This document shows positions 12,814 to 25,650 of a stretch of DNA of 64,000 nt, one piece after another. Within the stretch, counting starts at the first letter, position 1. Every line of letters begins with the position of its first letter. The translations under genes were made by a program, and so were the position numbers. This DNA comes from Mytilus edulis (Eukaryota > Mollusca > Bivalvia > Mytilida > Mytilidae), in the NCBI RefSeq assembly GCF_963676685.1, contig NC_092352.1, positions 23,145,117 to 23,209,116 on the forward strand, written 5' to 3'. Below the pieces are notes generated by a model that was not told where the DNA came from, made no database searches, and worked only from the letters and a program-made list of their open reading frames with translations.

Positions 12814-15800
12814 GTTTTTAAAAATGTTTCAAATAATATCAACTTATTATGATAATAACTGAGTAGTATTAAGTTAACCTGGTTATCACAATTAATACTT
12901 ATCTTCTATCCTGCCTGCTAATAGAATTGTAGGATGTCTTTTGCCTGAAATATCAGTCTGATGAATTTGAGTTGATTCTTCATCTTATTTTCATTATTCA
13001 ATAATTGAAAAGTTGAGATTTGCACTCTAGTCGGTGCCTATGGGAAATAGATCTAAAACTAGGTCAAGTTCAAAGACTGTGTCAGTACAAGGTCAACTGT
13101 ATTGGGTCTCACAGTCCATGACATGAACTCAAGGATCACAGTGTTGTTTCAGTTTCTAAGATACAGCTAAGCTTTTTTTGTAAAATGCTGAATAGAAGAG
13201 GTTGATAATCTTAAATGCACATGTTGTATGGTCTTTTGACCAGAATCTGATCTTTCCATCTGCCATATGTTAGTTGTCCTTGACCTTATTTGACCTTTTT
13301 ATGGTTAACTTTATTTTTTATATAGAATCATTGCAAGGTATACATGTTTGATTGTATGATTAATTGTTGGTGTTAAGCGCCCCTCGCAGCATTATTACTA
13401 TATTGTGTCATCAAGTTTTTATTGAGAATAGAAGCTGGAGAACTCACAACCTCATTGTTTTCAGCCTTTTATTGCTAGATGTACAACAAAATTAACTAGT
13501 TATACAACAAAAATTGAACTAGTCAGACCATTCATCCGCCGAGACAGATTCAAATTGACGTCATATTTTGTTATGGTTGACCTTGGTGATGAACATTAAC
13601 ATTAAAAATTTGCCCAATTCTGGTCAGTTTTTGAGAAAAGATTGCATGAAATGCAAGAAAAACTCTTTTATACTGACATGATATCTTTATGGTTTAAGAT
13701 TTATCAATACCCTTGATAGTTAAAACAAAATAGTGCAATAAGTCAATGTCATGCAATTTATTGATGATATTATGTACTTTGATATTTAAGTACAATTTGA
13801 TGTGAATATGAATTACCATACTTGTCAAGAAAACATTCTTTATTAAAAATTACATTATATGAATCTTATAAAAATGGGCTCAACCACAAATGTACAATAA
13901 CGATCAAAGGAGGATAACTCCAACTCAAATATTTAACTAGCAAAATACAATTCAATGTTTTATTCAAAAATTCACAAATTAGAAAAATGAAAGTTTTCTT
14001 TATACTTGAGTGCTCACAAGCAATTATAATTGACCTTGATTTTTTTGGATATGCTTTATAATTCAACATTAAGTTTTGTAATTAGGTCAGTTTCTCAGAT
14101 TTTTAAAGTTGTTAATATATATATATAGTTAAATTAAATTTCTGTGTACAGAATAATCAGTTGGTGTACGTACATGTTGATTATACAGGTTTTATCTTAC
14201 CTTTACCTTGTTTTCAGGGTCAATGATCAGAGTTTACTTTCAAGGTCAATTTCTCAATCACACTTTGTAACATGGACGGAGGTCATTTGACCTTCACCTT
14301 ATGGTTCATTGGTCAGCATTAATGGTTTATTTTTATAAGTATGAAATTAAGGAAATGTTGGATGATTGTTAAATTCTATACCAAATGTATGTAAACAAAC
14401 TCAAGATCGCCATGATTTCAACAATGATCAAAACCTGGGTCATATAGGTAAGCTACAAAAGGTCATGAATAACAAAAAATGTGAAATACAATAAAGAAAA
14501 CTACAATCTGATTTAAGGAAATAGCATCAAACTTTCCCTTGAGCAGGGGCATTGTTGGTACAACACAACATATAGACAAATTATGAAAACCAGCTAGAAA
14601 AGCTTCGATTCAAATGATCCATTCTATATGACAACAAAAATAAAAGAGCGTTAGTCAGAAACATTATCATTGACTTATGTGGATAGTAAACTAGGATTTG
14701 ATAGTAAAATGTAAATATATATTATTAATAGTATATTTATGCTAATAAATCCCAGAATAAAACGAAAATAATTGAATTTAAAGAGAACAACTAAATGACG
14801 GGTTTTTGGAGAAAAAAGGAGAGGGAAACAAATTGTCCCGTCCCAAGTACCAATGATGGTTTCCTGGACAGTTTTCAAACAATATAAGTAATAGCTCAAC
14901 TATATGGTGTTGTATGCCATAATGGAATAAGTGACAGTGTGTGTGTCTGTCTGGCAGGGTTCCTCGAACTGTGATCTCACTTTATGAACCATTGATGTTA
15001 ACTTGTACGTTGAAAATCCAGCTCAGCGTGGCAATATTGTACAAAGCAGGGTTCATATTCATATTTCAAAACAGGTGCTTATTCTATTTTGCATTCATGT
15101 GCCACTAAACGCCAAACAGCCATCAAAGATCTGCTATCAAAGCCAACATTTTCTAAGTGACAAAAAATAAATATATTTAAAGACAACCCCTGCTCTGACG
15201 TCGAGGTTCCATAATTTGACATGGAAATGCTAAACTATATTCGTGCAGTAGTGTGTTGCAGTCATAAAAATCAAAATACAACTCATCAGCGTGAACTGCA
15301 GCTTCTAGATATGAATCTCGCATGCAGAATCTAAATGAGCAACAAATGAAATTGAATGCATGCAATGACACGGGTTATGTTCTTCTCATATATGTTATGA
15401 TGGTATGATACTAAACCCCTAACGGGACGGATTGTACCTGATGTTCATATGATGCAATCATAATCTTTCAGTCAGTTTAATTGAAGTCTGGAGCTGGCAT
15501 GTCAGTTAACTGCTAGTAGTCTGTTGTTATTTATGTATTATTGTCATTTTGTTTATTTTCTTTAGTTACATTTTCTGACATCAGACTCGGATTTCTCTTG
15601 AACTGAATTTTAATGTGCGTATTGTTATGTGTTTACTTTACTACATTGGTTAGAGGTATAGGGGGAGGGTTGAGATCTCACAAACATGTTTAACCCCGCA
15701 GCATTTTTGCGCCTGTCCCAAGTCAGGAGCCTCTGGCCTTTGTTAGTCTTGTATTATTTTAATTTTAGTTTCTTGTGTACAATTTGGAAATTAGTATGGC

Positions 15801-17841
15801 GTTCATTATCACTGGACTAGTATATATTTGTTTAGGGGCCAGCTGAAGGACGCCTCCGCCTACATTGAAGACCTGTTGGTGACCCTCTGCTGTTGTTTTT
15901 TATTTGGTCGGGTTGTTGTCTCTTTGACACATTCCCCATTTCCATTCTCAATTTTATTATATGTATTTAATGTGACAACGCACACTATTCATTTGATGCT
16001 TATATTAGGTAAGATGGAGATGTTCGAGTATTCCTATCGTGTGTACAATGTACATATACCAAATTCTTTTTTGTTTCTGTCATATCGGACAGCTCTCCTA
16101 CATGGACCTTGTTGTCTGCTGAAAAAATACTATATTTTTTTATATATCCATTATGGATTCTGTGGTTTCAAGCAAAAATATTTTGAATTCAAGCAGTTTT
16201 ATTGTGTAAATTACTATAGACCAGCTAGTTTAGTCGTTTGGTCTAGATCGCATGAATGAAAGGTTATTCCATTGAGCATATGGAGTTGTGAACAAGAATT
16301 GATTTCACACACTGTCGTACAACTAACCGATTGTCAAGGCTTCAGTAAAAGGAATAAACTAACAGACTGATAAATGAATTTTACCCTGAGATTTATCAGC
16401 CATTTTGTAATATCCAAATAAACTCTCAAGTGGAAGATACAAAAGTGACATGTACACTCCTGAGTCTAAGAGAAACGGACAACGCCATGACATGATAAAT
16501 AAAACGTAAAAGAACCAAAAGAGAATAACAATCTACTAAACACAATATACAAAAGACTGAAACAACACGAACCACACCAAAACCAGTGGGTGATGATCGG
16601 TGATCTTAGGTGATTTTAAGGGTTAGCAGACCCTGTTCCACTTGTTGCACCCCTTTACTTTATACTCATGAAAGTACAAATTCTGTGATGTCAAATGCGA
16701 GAAAAGAGGATAGGATTGTGGTAACGACAATTAGAACATATCTGATTCAATATTTTATTAAAGTCTCACCACTTGTATAACATTATACATTCCAATATAC
16801 ATATAAAACATTGCGTATAACATGAAATATTGGATAACATTTATAAAACATTGCGTATATTAAAACAGTAAAATCTGTCGTCGCCTGGGAATCATATTCC
16901 ATAGCAGTAAAGCAACCCGTGAGACGTCCATTACATTTTTTAAGGGATGACTTCAGTTCTATCATTTTGAAACTTTGTTTAATAGGCTTCTTATAATCAG
17001 CAATCCCTTTTCAAAGAAATGATGATAGAAAATAAAACTCCGGAATATTGTATCACCTGGGAAATACTGCATTGATATACCCCATTATACGTTAGTGTTA
17101 CTTGAATGTTGCTACATAGAAATGGAAAGTTCACAATTGGAAAGCTGAATTAATTTTTTAAATCCAGAGACATATATACACATGTGTATATTTGTCTCTG
17201 ATTAATCCGAGTCTTTTGTCGAAAAGTTCTGTTCTTTATGAACCCTCATTTTCTCATTGTCAATTGCTAGGTGTTGTTTAAAAAAACGGTGGAGTTCTTT
17301 ATTTTTCTATTTGATTTCAGGACTATGTTTTGCTTATATTTCTCATTTAGCATTTACAGTATTTTCTCACATTAATTATTTTTGTAAAGAAACGTTTGAA
17401 TAGGATAGTCGATGATGTAATGAATGATAAAATCATACACCAAAATTTGAAATTATAATGTTCATATATATAGATGTTATATCAAATATTATTGGATGCC
17501 GAATTGACTTTAAATAGGTGCCGATTTGACTTTTTCTATACCCGTTCCGATTTGACTTCACCGTTACATGATAGTCTGACCATAGATAATATAATAGGCA
17601 TTGGCTTTATATCTATTGTCTGACATTACAACATACAAGTCAAACAAGTTTTAAAAATTTTATCAACCCCTAAAATTGGTATCATATTTCGTTGTCAAAA
17701 TATTAATCTAGTAAAGCGTTTTCAAAAATCCGCGGGAAATATCTAATAAACTGGTTCCCCAAATTAAAAACCAGTTAGCAGGTGCTCGAAAGAAAATATG
17801 TAAATGAGACAGGTGGCGCTCTTCAAGTTTCAAAGACAGCC
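12814..17841. other. Intergenic region between Ly6 genes 2 and 3
   Basis: No gene is supported. The region contains diverged mollusc-type repeats (for example 'tgaccttcaccttatggttc' near 14288) and a long copy of the 'cacattccccatttcc' repeat family at 15560-15957. The 143-codon frame at 15828-16259 begins in that repeat and has no recognisable domain. Three short 'gccg/ccgatttgactt' direct repeats stand at 17498-17560, just upstream of gene 3. Confidence 0.55.
15560..15957 (+). repeat. Dispersed mussel-type repeat, longest copy
   Basis: The copy contains 'gaacc..ctcacaaacatgtttaac', 'gcgcctgtcccaagtcagga', 'ggacgcctccgcctacattg' and ends 'ctttgacacattccccattt'. The same ordered blocks are partly present at 9180-9350, and a related upstream portion at 28860-29070. 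I recall this as an abundant Mytilus repeat, but I cannot verify that here. Confidence 0.6.
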
Positions 17842-20800
17842 ATGATGGACAGGTTATGGTTAACCTGTTCCATTTTAGTAGTATTGATATGCTTATTTCA
17901 GACAGGTAAATGGTCTTATTTAAAAGTCTGGACCACATAGAAGATTGTACCTTTTATTTGATTCCTTAAACGTTACAGATCATTTATTTTTTTAGATTTA
18001 CCTTTACGATTGGTCACTGGCCAAAAATGTATGATTGTTTACCTGAATTTGTTCACTTCCGCAAAGTGATTTAACAACAAAAAGACTGTTTTTGCTTATA
18101 TAACAATTCTGTTCGGCAAACTATGATTGTTAAAAGTCCATGTACAGTAGCTACGTCTTGTTCTGTAGTTAATTATTCTATGGATGCGAGACAAAGTTAG
18201 ATTTTTTAATGCGCCTTTTGGTAGAGGGCAATCTGTTACCTGTGCTGTAAATTCCACTTTTGTCAGATGAACCACCTATTAAAATGTAGATTCCCTAACT
18301 TTTAAGATGTGTCACTTGTTCCATCCCGTATTTGAATGGTTAAAACCACAAATCTGCTGTATACACATAAATTATGTAAACATGGTAAACATCACAATGT
18401 CACAACACAAGTTTACACATTTGGGTCCGTTCACCCTGATTCATTTTCGCCCTGATACCTGTTAGCCCAGTGTCCATTTGCCCTGATTTTTTTTTTTTTT
18501 ATTATTATTGTCTACTTGCATAATATTTATTACTTGTTCATAGTATGATAAATATTTATGACAAATTCGCTCAATATTTATATTACTGCAACCAAATAAT
18601 CAGTTTCCGTTTTATTTGCATAGTGGAATACTTGAATACAATGTATTTATCTTTATTGATATGTGTTATAACTGTTACAGTTTAAATAATTCTATCAAGT
18701 CAAATTATGGAGTATAATATGATCAATATGGGGATAAATGAACTTGTAAATTCTTTCCAAGTTTTACAAATCGTAAATGACTGTTTTTACTCTCAAGCTG
18801 ACTAATTTATCAAACCAAAAACTAATTTTTATTATTTATCCATTCATTCATTCATATCTTTATTTCATCTTTATAGAGATTACATGAATTATATTATCAT
18901 GAACAATAAATAATACATTAATAACAGAAAATAAAATAATAAAGTTATGAACAATGCATAGTATTTACATATACATGAAAATGTTAATATATATTGCAAG
19001 CTGTAAATGAGTTTATTGTGCTAACACTTTACTATATAGTTCAATTGGCGATTGTATTCGGATGCAGATTTTATTACATGGACGTAGCAAAGTCGCTTAA
19101 ATGAATCTAAGTCAGAGTCACTGAGCGCAGTTGAAGGGTCTTTTCCTAGACAAATTATAAATAACGATTCATCACTACATTCACTGAGTTCAACATAGAG
19201 ATCGAGAGAAAAGTTTTCTATTATTATTAGCCAAGTACTGTACATATTTGATGTGCACGAACAGCCAAAGCATGCATGTACAAAAATGTCAGTGAATAGA
19301 CAGTCGCAAATTTCACAAGATTTGGAATCATGGTTTGGAGCGGTAGATAGCAATAACAAGGACAATTATTAAACAAGCAGTGAGAATTATTATTATATCA
19401 TTGAACAGTTAATGCTCCAAAATAAGCCATCATCTTTTAAATATTTTCATGTTGTTTTTCATGAATGTCAAGAATTTATACCATACAAATATCTGAAAAA
19501 GTTTTGTTAAACTTTTATGCCCTTAATATTAATATTTTGAAATAAAAGTATGCAGGGCGAATGGATTTATGGGCAATAAAAGTATGCAGGGTGAATGGAT
19601 TTATGGGCGAACGAACTCAGGGTGAACGGACCTAGGGCGAACATGTAATCAGGGTGTATGGACTCGATACCACATTTATTTACATCTATTGACTACACAA
19701 CTTGTGACAAGTTGGTCATTTAATACGAAACTCTCATATACTTGCATATATGACATCTTACACCAATATGTACAGTTGAAATCTAAAAGCTGTGCTACAT
19801 TGACAGCAATTATCATTAACTCATCTACCACACACTCATCTTCTGTAAGCTAACATCTAAATGTGTATTTAAGTAGACAGATCCCATCCTCTATATATCA
19901 CAAATTTATCTTTAATCAAGCATGTACATTTTGTATCTTTGCAAAACTGTGTCTATATAATAATATAGCAAAACCCAATTGACAAATGTTCAATATTTAC
20001 CAATGCCTCATTTTAAAAAATGGCATCATAGTGAAAGAACCAACAACAATATGTGTTTATTCAATCTTCCACTTTTCACAATCCACTATATATTATTTTT
20101 TAAATACATGTATGCATGATATATTTTCCACTGGACTTTTAAGAGATGACCCCTCAAATTAGCATGTTTGAATATTTCTGGTGTGGCAAACACACATTTT
20201 AAATTATGGCCTAAGATTTAATATCATCTGTTGGAGAGTTTGGGATTCTGAGTTACTACACACATATATTATTATAATTATTATTATTTTGTCGCCAAGA
20301 ATAATTTTGTTTAGCAATCGCTTACAAATCAAGTTATTCTACAATATTATATATATATATTATCTCTATTCTGGAAATTTGTAAGTGTCACGTTTTATTC
20401 ACACATGACTCATTGTTGTCATGATTGTTGTAAGACCAGAAAATACATGTATGTAGATTATTTTGCATATTAAATTTTGTAAATGTGGTTTGTACATGTA
20501 CGCTGTACCTAAACAATACTGAAAATGTATTATATTTTCAGGAACTTTTAAAACTTATATTAAACTTGATTTATTAGTTTACTTAGGTTTTAAATATCTT
20601 TAATTTTAATCCAGTCCATGAATAAACATGCATTAAAAGAGAATTTGTAGTTTTCCTATAAATTTAAAGACAAGATTTTCACTGTTTTCATGCATTACAC
20701 AGGCAGTCTGTACAGTTAGCCACTAGTCCGATGCCCTGTCTATTAAAACATTTCATTCAGACTAGTAAGTATTTTGCAAAACTTTGTTTGAACCAATAAG

Positions 20801-22281
20801 AAAAATGTCAGAATATTGGTCTTCAGACTTATAGTTGAAAAAGTTTTTGGTGCAGACTGCACAGCGTTATCATAGTGAATGGAGTATTTGTAAGTGGAAT
20901 TTTGGTTTATAATACGCCATATGTTTTATTATGTTACAGGAGAAGCTGTAGAATGTTATCAATGTGACAGTAATGAAGATGGTATCCAGTGTCCTGCTGA
21001 TGAAAGATTTGACACATATATAAATGCTCCTGTAGATTGTAATGGGTTTGAGGCTCATACACCTGGGCAGTTTTGTATGAAAATAACACAGGAAAGTCCT
21101 GGCTGTGAGTATTTATGTTACTGTATTTTAAATACATTGTTTGATATATTATTAAAGTTATAGTAAGGATAGTAAATTTTGGAAAAGATATCTGCATTAA
21201 GTTAGTCAACCTTGTCATAGAAAATCCATTTGCATTTCAAAACAGTAAACTTAGAATTAGTTATTTCTTCACTTTCCATGCTTATATCAAATATGATAAT
21301 GCACATTTTACTGACATATATGCTAATGGTACATGTAAATATAGTGTATGAGTTATTGAAAAACACTGATAATAATGTGACCAGTGTAGATCTGTTTCAA
21401 TTTCTGTATTAGATTATGATTTAACTGCTTTTGAAGATTAACACTAACAATTTTATTGTACTGTATTTTGGCATCTCTAGTGAATTTCAGAAATATCATT
21501 CTTGTAGGTTCTATATTGATATAGATCTTCATCTACTGAAAATATATATATATATTGACATGTTTGACTATTTATTGCAATTTATAAGAACATTTCTATT
21601 CCCTATGAACTGTTTAATATTAGGATTTTATACAAAAAAATATTTATAACTTACAGGGCGAGGATGGAGAAAAGTGACACGAAGATGTGGTTCAAGGACA
21701 GACTCAGGTAATCATATTATAGATTTAAAATTGGGTTGCAAGGTGAAAACTAGTAATATATGAGGCCCTTCCAGTGTTTTCGTATTAAATTTTAGTGCTT
21801 CTATTTCAGTGCTGAAGTGTTTCACAATTTGATTTTGATAGTCGCTGCAGTATGATTTATTTTGATTTTAAATTTTTTGTGCATACTTTCTACCATGTGA
21901 TTACCTGGTACAATGAGTATATTTATTTTACCTGATGATGTCAAATATCAAGGGACCAGTTCAGTATAAGAGCAGAATGACATCAATTTGCCTATCTTTC
22001 AATATTAATTTAGTGATTCAGAATAAAAAGATGCACAAATTTGGGAAAAGGGGTAGGTCTGTCACTCCATAAATTTAAAATTTGATCTTTGATGATGTAG
22101 ATTGTTATTTTCTATTGTAGGTGTGGCCTGGGGATGTCTATGGTCATGGGACACAGTGGGTGTGTTTAGAGAGATCTGCTACTGTGAATCAAATAGATGC
22201 AATAGTGCTGCTGGATTACATCTAAGCCTTTTGTCGGCCATTTTTGTTGTTATTACTGCACATCTTGTCAAATTCTTATAA
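17842..22281 (+). CDS. Ly6/uPAR three-finger protein, gene 3 (complete, 4 exons)
   Basis: Exons are 17842-17905, 20940-21104, 21657-21707 and 22121-22281, 441 nt in all, giving 146 aa. All three introns are GT-AG and phase 1. Exon 1 gives a signal peptide starting MMDRLWLTCSILVV and ending CLFQTG, close to that of gene 2. The mature protein has ten cysteines (E-C-Y-Q-C-D ... F-C-M-K ... R-R-C-G ... I-C-Y-C ... R-C-N-S), then a hydrophobic tail (LLSAIFVVITAHLV) that fits a GPI signal. It differs from genes 1 and 2 in having an extra 51-nt exon between the N-terminal and C-terminal halves, a longer segment before cysteine 5, and a G-W-R-G-W-R-K stretch resembling insect quiver/boudin-type Ly6 proteins. 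Intron 1 (3.0 kb) carries foldback element B. The function is a cell-surface Ly6 protein, with no partner predictable. Confidence 0.88.
18423..19670. mobile_element. Foldback element B, in intron 1 of Ly6 gene 3
   Basis: A 1248-bp segment is flanked by cacattt on both sides (18416-18422 and 19671-19677). The left end starts 'gggtccgttcaccctgattc' and the right end in reverse complement starts 'gtatcgagtccat'. Both arms are made of repeated 'gttcaccctga' and 'gttcgcccta' units. The ends and the motif resemble element A, so these are members of one family. A 114-codon minus-strand open frame (19021-19365) lies inside. Confidence 0.8.
19021..19365 (-). CDS. Orphan 114-codon reading frame inside foldback element B
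   Basis: The frame starts MSLLLLSTAPNHDSKSCEIC and is rich in cysteine in its first 40 residues (C-E-I-C-D-C, then C-F-G-C-S-C). I recognise no transposase motif or other domain. Its position inside a mobile element and its length, longer than most frames in this AT-rich interval, make it a candidate remnant of an element-encoded protein. It may equally be a chance frame. Nothing in the sequence shows a promoter or splice partners. Confidence 0.2.
   Translation of the reverse strand: MSLLLLSTAPNHDSKSCEICDCLFTDIFVHACFGCSCTSNMYSTWLIIIENFSLDLYVELSECSDESLFIICLGKDPSTALSDSDLDSFKRLCYVHVIKSASEYNRQLNYIVKC
20700..20865 (+). repeat. Dispersed repeat with 'agccactagtcc' (copy 1)
   Basis: The block holds 'gttagccactagtccgatg', 'actagtaagtattttg' and 'attggtcttcagacttatag'. 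A second copy with the same ordered blocks lies at 62085-62215 in a DNAH3 intron. It is non-coding and ends just before exon 2 of Ly6 gene 3. Confidence 0.6.
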
Positions 22282-22640
22282 TCCATATTTTTTTAAGTAT
22301 CTGCATATAGTTCATTTGTATAAAGTAGGAACATCACACATTAATTCAGAAATTTGTATATAGAGTAAGGAATAATTGTATTAGTCCTATCAAAACAAAG
22401 TAATAACTGTAAACACAATTCACAAGCAATATTGTAGATTGTCATGAGTATAACATTATAGGTATCAAAGAATGCTTCAGGTGTGTGTTGAGTTGTAGAG
22501 GATTTTATTATATAATTTCAATTATTTAACCTTTTAATTCAGCATTTATATTACATACATGAGATAGAAGTTGAGGTAAAAATCATGAAAGTACAACATT
22601 AAACAAAGAAAATACATTAGAGTGCCTCGTTTGTATTGTA
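22282..22640 (+). other. 3' untranslated region of Ly6 gene 3
   Basis: AT-rich sequence after the stop codon at 22279-22281. No strong AATAAA occurs before the MITE; the first clear AATAAA is at 22809, inside the MITE at 22641-22842. The end of the transcript is therefore uncertain. Confidence 0.4.
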
Positions 22641-22842
22641 CTGTAAATTCAGAAATTATTGCGTGCATTTATTATTGTTGTTTTGTCATTTTAGACTTAA
22701 ATGAGATTTAAATTTTACGCTTTTGTGAAAAATCCTGTTTAATTCATATAAAATATTTCAAAATGTTCAAATTATTGTGTTTACAATGCTGTCACAAATT
22801 TTCGCAATAATAAAAACCTTGCAATAATTTCTGAATTTACAG
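22641..22842. mobile_element. 202-bp MITE with TA target duplication
   Basis: The element starts 'ctgtaaattcagaaattatt' and ends with its inverse, 'aataatttctgaatttacag'. TA stands directly outside both ends (22639-22640 and 22843-22844). The inverted ends continue imperfectly for about 37 bp. A TA duplication and such short size point to a Tc1/mariner-type non-autonomous element. The related CTGT...ACAG element at 29542-29744 has nearly the same length. Confidence 0.85.
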
Positions 22843-22844
22843 TA

Positions 22845-25589
22845 TGACTAATGAAAATAATAACTTTTCTTTTTAGAATGACCAATCGTTTTACCTCTTA
22901 TTTCTAAAAATATCTGATAATTTTCTGAAATGAAATATTTAGTCATAACAGGTCAACCTCAACTTTTATCCCAATGTTCTGTACAGCTATATATTTTAGT
23001 GACACACTTTAGTTGAATTAGACAATGTCACTTTGTTCTATGCAATTCTGTGTAAATATTGGGGTTTGTTTCAGTGCCATACATTTTGTTCTATAATTTC
23101 ATACCATTATTTTCCGCTTGTTTTAGTCCTATTATTTAACCTTTATCACTCATCAGTTTCAGCTGTGGTCTAGGCATAGTGTAGTGCATGGTAGAGGGCT
23201 TGTTGAAAGTATTGGCTATTAAATATTTTATTAACCATTTCAGTATACACTACCAGTGTTAAACAGAAAAACTTATTTTAACATGCTGGTTATATATGTT
23301 TTATGTGTTGATAACACAAATTTTCATTGAAGCACTGTAGAACAAGAAATGAGATTCATCTTTTGTACATGGCAACAGTTCTGGCTTCAATTGATTTCAA
23401 TAAGGTTCACCTTGAATTTTCTAACATCCCTATCTGTTATCCTGTAAACTTCAATAACATATCTCTATCTGCTTCTGGTGTGAGTGAGTATAAGAGGAAA
23501 TTGGTTGAAAAATTGTTGTATGAGGTTGAAGATGTAAATAAAAATGTTTTATGTATATTTGTTGTCAATTGGAAAAAGTTAGTAATTATTAAACTAAAAA
23601 GGAATTTATTATTGAATGAAGAGAGAAAATACTTTTATTATAATGTGCTAAACAAAAATGTGAACAAGCAAAACCAGGTTGTTAGATAACTGATTTAAAC
23701 TATTGAATAATGGTTTCTATCACCAACATAAGTAACATTTTTTTAAGAATGATAACCTTTTTATTTCAACAAAGGGAAGACAGATTGCTGTTCAATTTTC
23801 TTATTTTGAAAAAAGTTTAATGGATATTTAAAGATTTTCAGAAATCTATAAACATAAGCAAGACAAATTTGGAAAAACAGAATTCTTAAGTATATGGAAA
23901 AAATGTCTGATGCTTTTAGCATTTTATAGATGATCAATTACCTAAGGCAACATAGCTAAACAACTTAGATGAACTAGCTTCTGTCTATCTATGTAGAACT
24001 ATGTATTTATATAGCTCATAGATCAGAACAATGAGGAACTTGAATAAAATTAAAATTGAAATTTTGCAAAACTAAAAGGTGGCTCCAGGGAAAAAAATCA
24101 CAACTAAGACTTGGTGAATTGACTCTGTACTGTACCAAAACTACTGAATTTATATTTTTATCAATTTCTGAAAGACATTCTATAAACATACATATTATAA
24201 TGTATAACTTGTTAAAAACTACATACTTTTTATGTTTACTACCAAATGGTGCTATTTGAGTAATGGTTTATTTTGAAAGAAAAATGATGAACGCTTAATC
24301 ATCCATCCAGAAAAGCTTATACAACGGTCCAGTCCAAACTAAAGATTTCAGATTTTTAATTGAACAATTTTATATTTTGATAACATTTTATATGTGTGTG
24401 TTGAACATTGTGGTTGTGATAAATTCAACGATGTTTTAGTATAGTTTGTGTGATACAGGGAGGCGTGGATGCCCCCACCCATATCTAACATATCAGATGT
24501 AAATAATTTTTTAGTAAGATTGTATATTTAGATAATTTTATTGTATACATTGTGTATAAGTATGTGTGATTGATAAATGAGAGATTGATTCCAGAAAATT
24601 TTACAACTCCTACCATTCCATTAGTATGAAATATCACAGATGATTTTAAAATTGTTTTACCTCATATAACACAATTTATTATTATCCTCCAAAGAAATTT
24701 ACAAAAGTATAAGTATTTATGACTTAAACATTCCATTTCTTTTGAAAATTCTTAGTTCTTTTGTAGGTAAATATGCATTGGTCCCCCTAGATGTCTTTTG
24801 GTTATTTGTGTTATTGGGTTGCGGTCTCATGACATACATCCCCACATCTCCTTTTAAACAAATTGAAATTTATAAAATTGAAATACACAGGATAATACTG
24901 ACTTTTTGCTGTTGTCTTGCAATCAAAATCATCATCTTAATCAAACAAAAATCAGTTTTTGTGAGGAATAATTTCAACTGCAACATTTTAAAAGTAAATT
25001 GCATAATAATCATAAAAATTGCTAAAGATATAAAAGGTAAAAAATAAAATTAAAAATAACCAAGTGAGATATCATATATATTTTTTCAACATTTATATTA
25101 ATATGACATTTTACAAATGTCCATATAAATTTTAGTCCATTTTAAAGTTTAATTGTTAAATTTAAATGTAAACATATCATGTTCCGGTTGTGAAAACTTA
25201 GAAAATAAGAAGAAAGGTGTTATATACCAATGGCCAGGCTTTTCTTTAAGAATTGTATTTACATATCAACCAATGGCTGAAAATGTTAGTGATGTTAACC
25301 ATATCATATTGAAGCTTGATCTTATACTGGTTTTTTTATACACTAGAAACTATTTCCACACTGGTTGTGATTTTGCTTTCATTCCACAAATGGTTGTGTA
25401 ATTTATGTGTAATTTAAGCTATCAAATATATATGTATAGATAGATTTATAAATTCTTATAAAATAAACTTTTGTAGAAAAGATGGTGTTTAAGGTTTTTA
25501 TTTTATGAAAGTAGAGAACAGTTTTTGAGGGCAATATTTGATGCCTCTTTGCTGTATTCTTGACTAGTTTCTAAATTAGCCCTGAATAT
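22845..25589. other. Intergenic, no gene recognised
   Basis: AT-rich sequence. The longest open frames (23327-23689, 120 codons; 24742-25047, 101 codons) are lysine, isoleucine and asparagine rich, as expected of chance frames in AT-rich DNA, and show no domain or splice context. 'gggttgcggtctcatgacat' near 24814 looks like a fragment of a dispersed repeat. Confidence 0.5.
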
Positions 25590-25637
25590 ATAAAAAAGAA
25601 GATGTGGTATGATTGCCAATGAGACACCTCTCCACAA
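25590..25637 (+). repeat. 'gatgtggtatgattgccaat' repeat fragment
   Basis: The fragment reads 'agaagatgtggtatgattgc' then 'caatgagacacctctccaca'. Related pieces are at 26757-26790 (reverse), 29311-29396 (reverse), 33589-33677 (reverse), 37752-37858 (reverse) and 61536-61735 (forward). Copies on both strands show dispersal by transposition. It appears to be a short non-autonomous element common in mussels (inference from memory). Confidence 0.7.
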
Positions 25638-25650
25638 TTTTCACATTTTT

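Noticed and set aside
15828..16259. 143-codon plus-strand frame
   Set aside because: The first third is dispersed repeat sequence shared with 9200-9350, and the remainder has no recognisable motif.
23327..23689. 120-codon plus-strand frame
   Set aside because: Composition is typical of AT-rich chance frames, no domain is visible, and no splice partner is present.
24742..25047. 101-codon frame with hydrophobic stretches
   Set aside because: Part of it matches a dispersed-repeat fragment, and the hydrophobic stretch follows from T-rich codons.
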